Source: Thermoplasmatota archaeon
GTDB taxonomy: Archaea > Thermoplasmatota > Thermoplasmata > Methanomassiliicoccales > Methanomassiliicoccaceae
Direction of reading: 5' to 3'
Assembly: GCA_022709105.1 (NCBI GenBank)
Contig: JAKIXL010000074.1
Coordinates: forward strand, 492 to 7,122
Length of the DNA: 6,631 bases
Part shown: piece after piece, positions 5,425-6,631 of the stretch
Layout: each line of letters starts with the position of its first letter
Numbering within the stretch: position 1 is the first letter of the stretch
Translations under genes and position numbers: made by a program
The notes under the pieces: model-generated
The model's input: only the letters and a program-made list of their open reading frames with translations
Told to the model about the DNA's origin: nothing
Database searches by the model: none

Positions 5425-6293
5425 CGCCTCTTGGAGCGCAGCTCCCGCAGGAACCGCCGCGCCCGGGGAGCGTTCTGCTCGTAGTGGACCCTCAGCGATG
5501 GCAGCGTGTACCGGACGTACTTGGTCATCACCACCGAGCCCATTACCGTCTTCTGCACGTTGGTCTTCTCCTTGCCCACCACCTTGGTCCGCCGCTCCAC
5601 CACGTCGCTCAGGTAACCCTCCACGTCGTCAGACGGCCCGACCGTCACCACGTTCCCGAGGTCGTGCAGCAAGTGCCCGTCAGTGCCTCCCGTGCGGCCC
5701 TTGAGGAACCGCTCGGCCAGGTCCGCGGCCCGATCGTTGAGCTTCCTGGTCATGCCCCCGCACATGACCTCCACGGCGTCGAACCGCTCCAGTATCGACT
5801 GCTCCAGATATCTCGCTTCGATGCACTTCTGCAGTCCCTTGTTGAACAGAAGGTAGCCGTAGGGATGGGCGGCCACCCTGACGCAGCTGTATCCTGCGGA
5901 CCGGCGGACGATCTCAGAGGTGTCCAGCCCTATAGCAAGGTAAGGGCTGGCGCCCTTGAACGGCCGGACGTGCCTCTCGTAATAATCGCGCAGGCTACCG
6001 ATGTCGTAGAAGTACAGCAGGATGTGAGGGCCGTCCGCGGCGGACACCTCGATGCCCGGGACCACCAGCACGCCGCTGCCCGCCCTTAGCGCCTCCTCGG
6101 AGCCGGAGATGGCGTTGTGGTCGGTGATGGCGACCCCTATCCCAAGCCTCTTTGCCCGCCTCAGGGTCGCGGCCACGGTGGTGAGCGAGTCCGAATGGTT
6201 GGTGTGGAAGTGCATGTCCACCGCTGTCGGTCCCTCCTCGGCGATGCGCTCGGCGGTGATGCGCTCGCGGTAGACGCCCTCGAGCCCCGTCAT
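5421..6293 (-). CDS. PHP-domain metal-dependent phosphoesterase
   Basis: The 290-residue protein carries all the metal-binding motifs of a PHP hydrolase: DMHFHTNHSD (H28, H30, D35), TDHNAISG (D58, H59), PGIEVSA (E82), an H90 in GPHILLY, AAHPYG (H143) and GTDGH (D205, H207). Such proteins use a two- or three-metal centre to hydrolyse phosphoesters; examples are histidinol phosphatase, the PHP part of bacterial DNA polymerases and nucleotide phosphatases. The substrate is unknown. The insert at 97-137 and a basic tail beyond about residue 230, ending RELRSKRR, make it longer than minimal PHP proteins. There is no Shine-Dalgarno, and a TATA-like element about 35 bases upstream suggests a near-leaderless mRNA. 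It converges on the cardiolipin synthase gene and is 56 bases after the metallo-hydrolase gene on the same strand. Confidence 0.88.
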   Translation of the reverse strand: MTGLEGVYRERITAERIAEEGPTAVDMHFHTNHSDSLTTVAATLRRAKRLGIGVAITDHNAISGSEEALRAGSGVLVVPGIEVSAADGPHILLYFYDIGSLRDYYERHVRPFKGASPYLAIGLDTSEIVRRSAGYSCVRVAAHPYGYLLFNKGLQKCIEARYLEQSILERFDAVEVMCGGMTRKLNDRAADLAERFLKGRTGGTDGHLLHDLGNVVTVGPSDDVEGYLSDVVERRTKVVGKEKTNVQKTVMGSVVMTKYVRYTLPSLRVHYEQNAPRARRFLRELRSKRR

Positions 6294-6324
6294 CTGTCGT
6301 CTCGTAGTCGAACCCAGATGTATT

Positions 6325-6332
6325 GATATTTT
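6325..6332 (-). promoter_or_regulatory. TATA-like element for the PHP gene
   Basis: Minus-strand AAAATATC, in an AT-rich patch of an otherwise GC-rich region, is centred about 35 bases before the ATG at 6293. A start near 6300 would leave only a few untranslated bases. A second candidate, CTTAAAGG at 6335-6342, lies slightly further upstream. Confidence 0.4.
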
Positions 6333-6349
6333 GGCCTTTAAGGCAAGGG

Positions 6350-6631
6350 TCAGAGACCGGCGTCCAGGTCTATCACCATCCCATCCTCGGCGACGATGAC
6401 CTTGCCCTCCGGTCCCAGGGACTCGATGCGCTTCCTCGCGCCATCCATGTCCTTGAAGAACCAGCTGCCGAAGTGGGTGACGACGATCCTTGTGGCGATG
6501 GGGGCGAAGAGGTCCACCAGGTCCGGTATGCCGGTGTGGCCGTGGGGCCTTCCGGTCCTGGGGTCCCTGCGGACCAACCCCCCGCGCCGGATGAAGCTGC
6601 CCTCGATGATGGCCAGGTCAAGGTCGGCCAG
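6350..6631 (-). CDS. Metallo-beta-lactamase-fold hydrolase, C-terminal part (runs off right edge)
   Basis: The last 93 codons of a gene that starts beyond the right edge. The fragment opens LADLDLAIIEGSF, like the D-x-x-I-x-E strand after the metal-bridging aspartate in RNase Z-like members, followed by a charged loop with HGHTG at residues 30-34. Then comes VVTHFGSWFF (51-59), where THF supplies the last metal-ligand His (H53), and the end VIVAEDGMVIDL, typical of RNase Z/phosphodiesterase-like proteins of this superfamily. The N-terminal HxHxDH motif is outside the window, so the exact subfamily and substrate cannot be told. The frame is open to the window edge, so the TTG at 6575-6577 should not be taken as the start. 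It ends in TGA, 56 bases before the PHP start. Confidence 0.8.
   Translation of the reverse strand: MADLDLAIIEGSFIRRGGLVRRDPRTGRPHGHTGIPDLVDLFAPIATRIVVTHFGSWFFKDMDGARKRIESLGPEGKVIVAEDGMVIDLDAGL

Noticed and set aside
5340..6089. Open frame of 249 codons on the plus strand opposite the PHP gene
   Set aside because: The minus strand carries every PHP metal-binding motif; this frame is a compositional shadow.

Overview
The window reads as a stretch of a GC-rich archaeal chromosome, probably euryarchaeal. The reasons are TATA-type box A elements (for example TTTATAT and CTATAAAT) placed as in archaeal promoters, several starts with no Shine-Dalgarno that look leaderless, an archaeal-style tRNA-Arg gene, and an archaeal-type HypE start. 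A hydrogenotrophic or methanogenic lineage such as Methanomassiliicoccales/Thermoplasmata would fit the hypE gene and base composition, but this is inference and nothing here proves methanogenesis.

Left part (1-842): the 5' end of a hypE-like gene runs off the left edge on the minus strand, with a TATA box placed for a leaderless mRNA. Upstream of it, also on minus, is a small HNH-like zinc-binding gene whose halves lie in two reading frames, so it is a probable pseudogene. A doubtful 40-codon ORF abuts its start. A complete tRNA-Arg(TCG) with encoded CCA follows on the plus strand.

Middle part (843-2794): three separate minus-strand genes. They are an SDR-family oxidoreductase with a full catalytic set, a 59-residue Cys2His2-type zinc-finger protein resembling DUF1059 (easily missed because it is short), and a 76-residue two-helix membrane protein of unknown function. 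A 320-bp AT-rich-centred intergenic region separates them from the plus-strand genes and holds two strong TATA elements, one of them a perfect palindrome.

Right part (2795-6631): plus-strand threonine synthase with an N-terminal zinc ribbon, then a cardiolipin-synthase-type phospholipase D with two N-terminal membrane helices and two HKD motifs. Converging on the latter is a PHP-domain phosphoesterase. The two genes overlap by 4 bp in the palindrome CTAG, so both end in TAG. Upstream of the PHP gene, the 3' end of a metallo-beta-lactamase-fold hydrolase enters from the right edge on minus.

The genes do not form one pathway: most appear to be single-gene units with their own promoters, covering hydrogenase maturation, threonine synthesis, membrane lipid synthesis and housekeeping hydrolases. 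I found no defence system, CRISPR array, transposon or obvious novel multi-gene system. The most unusual parts are the broken HNH locus beside the tRNA, the overlooked small zinc-finger gene and the shared CTAG stop.
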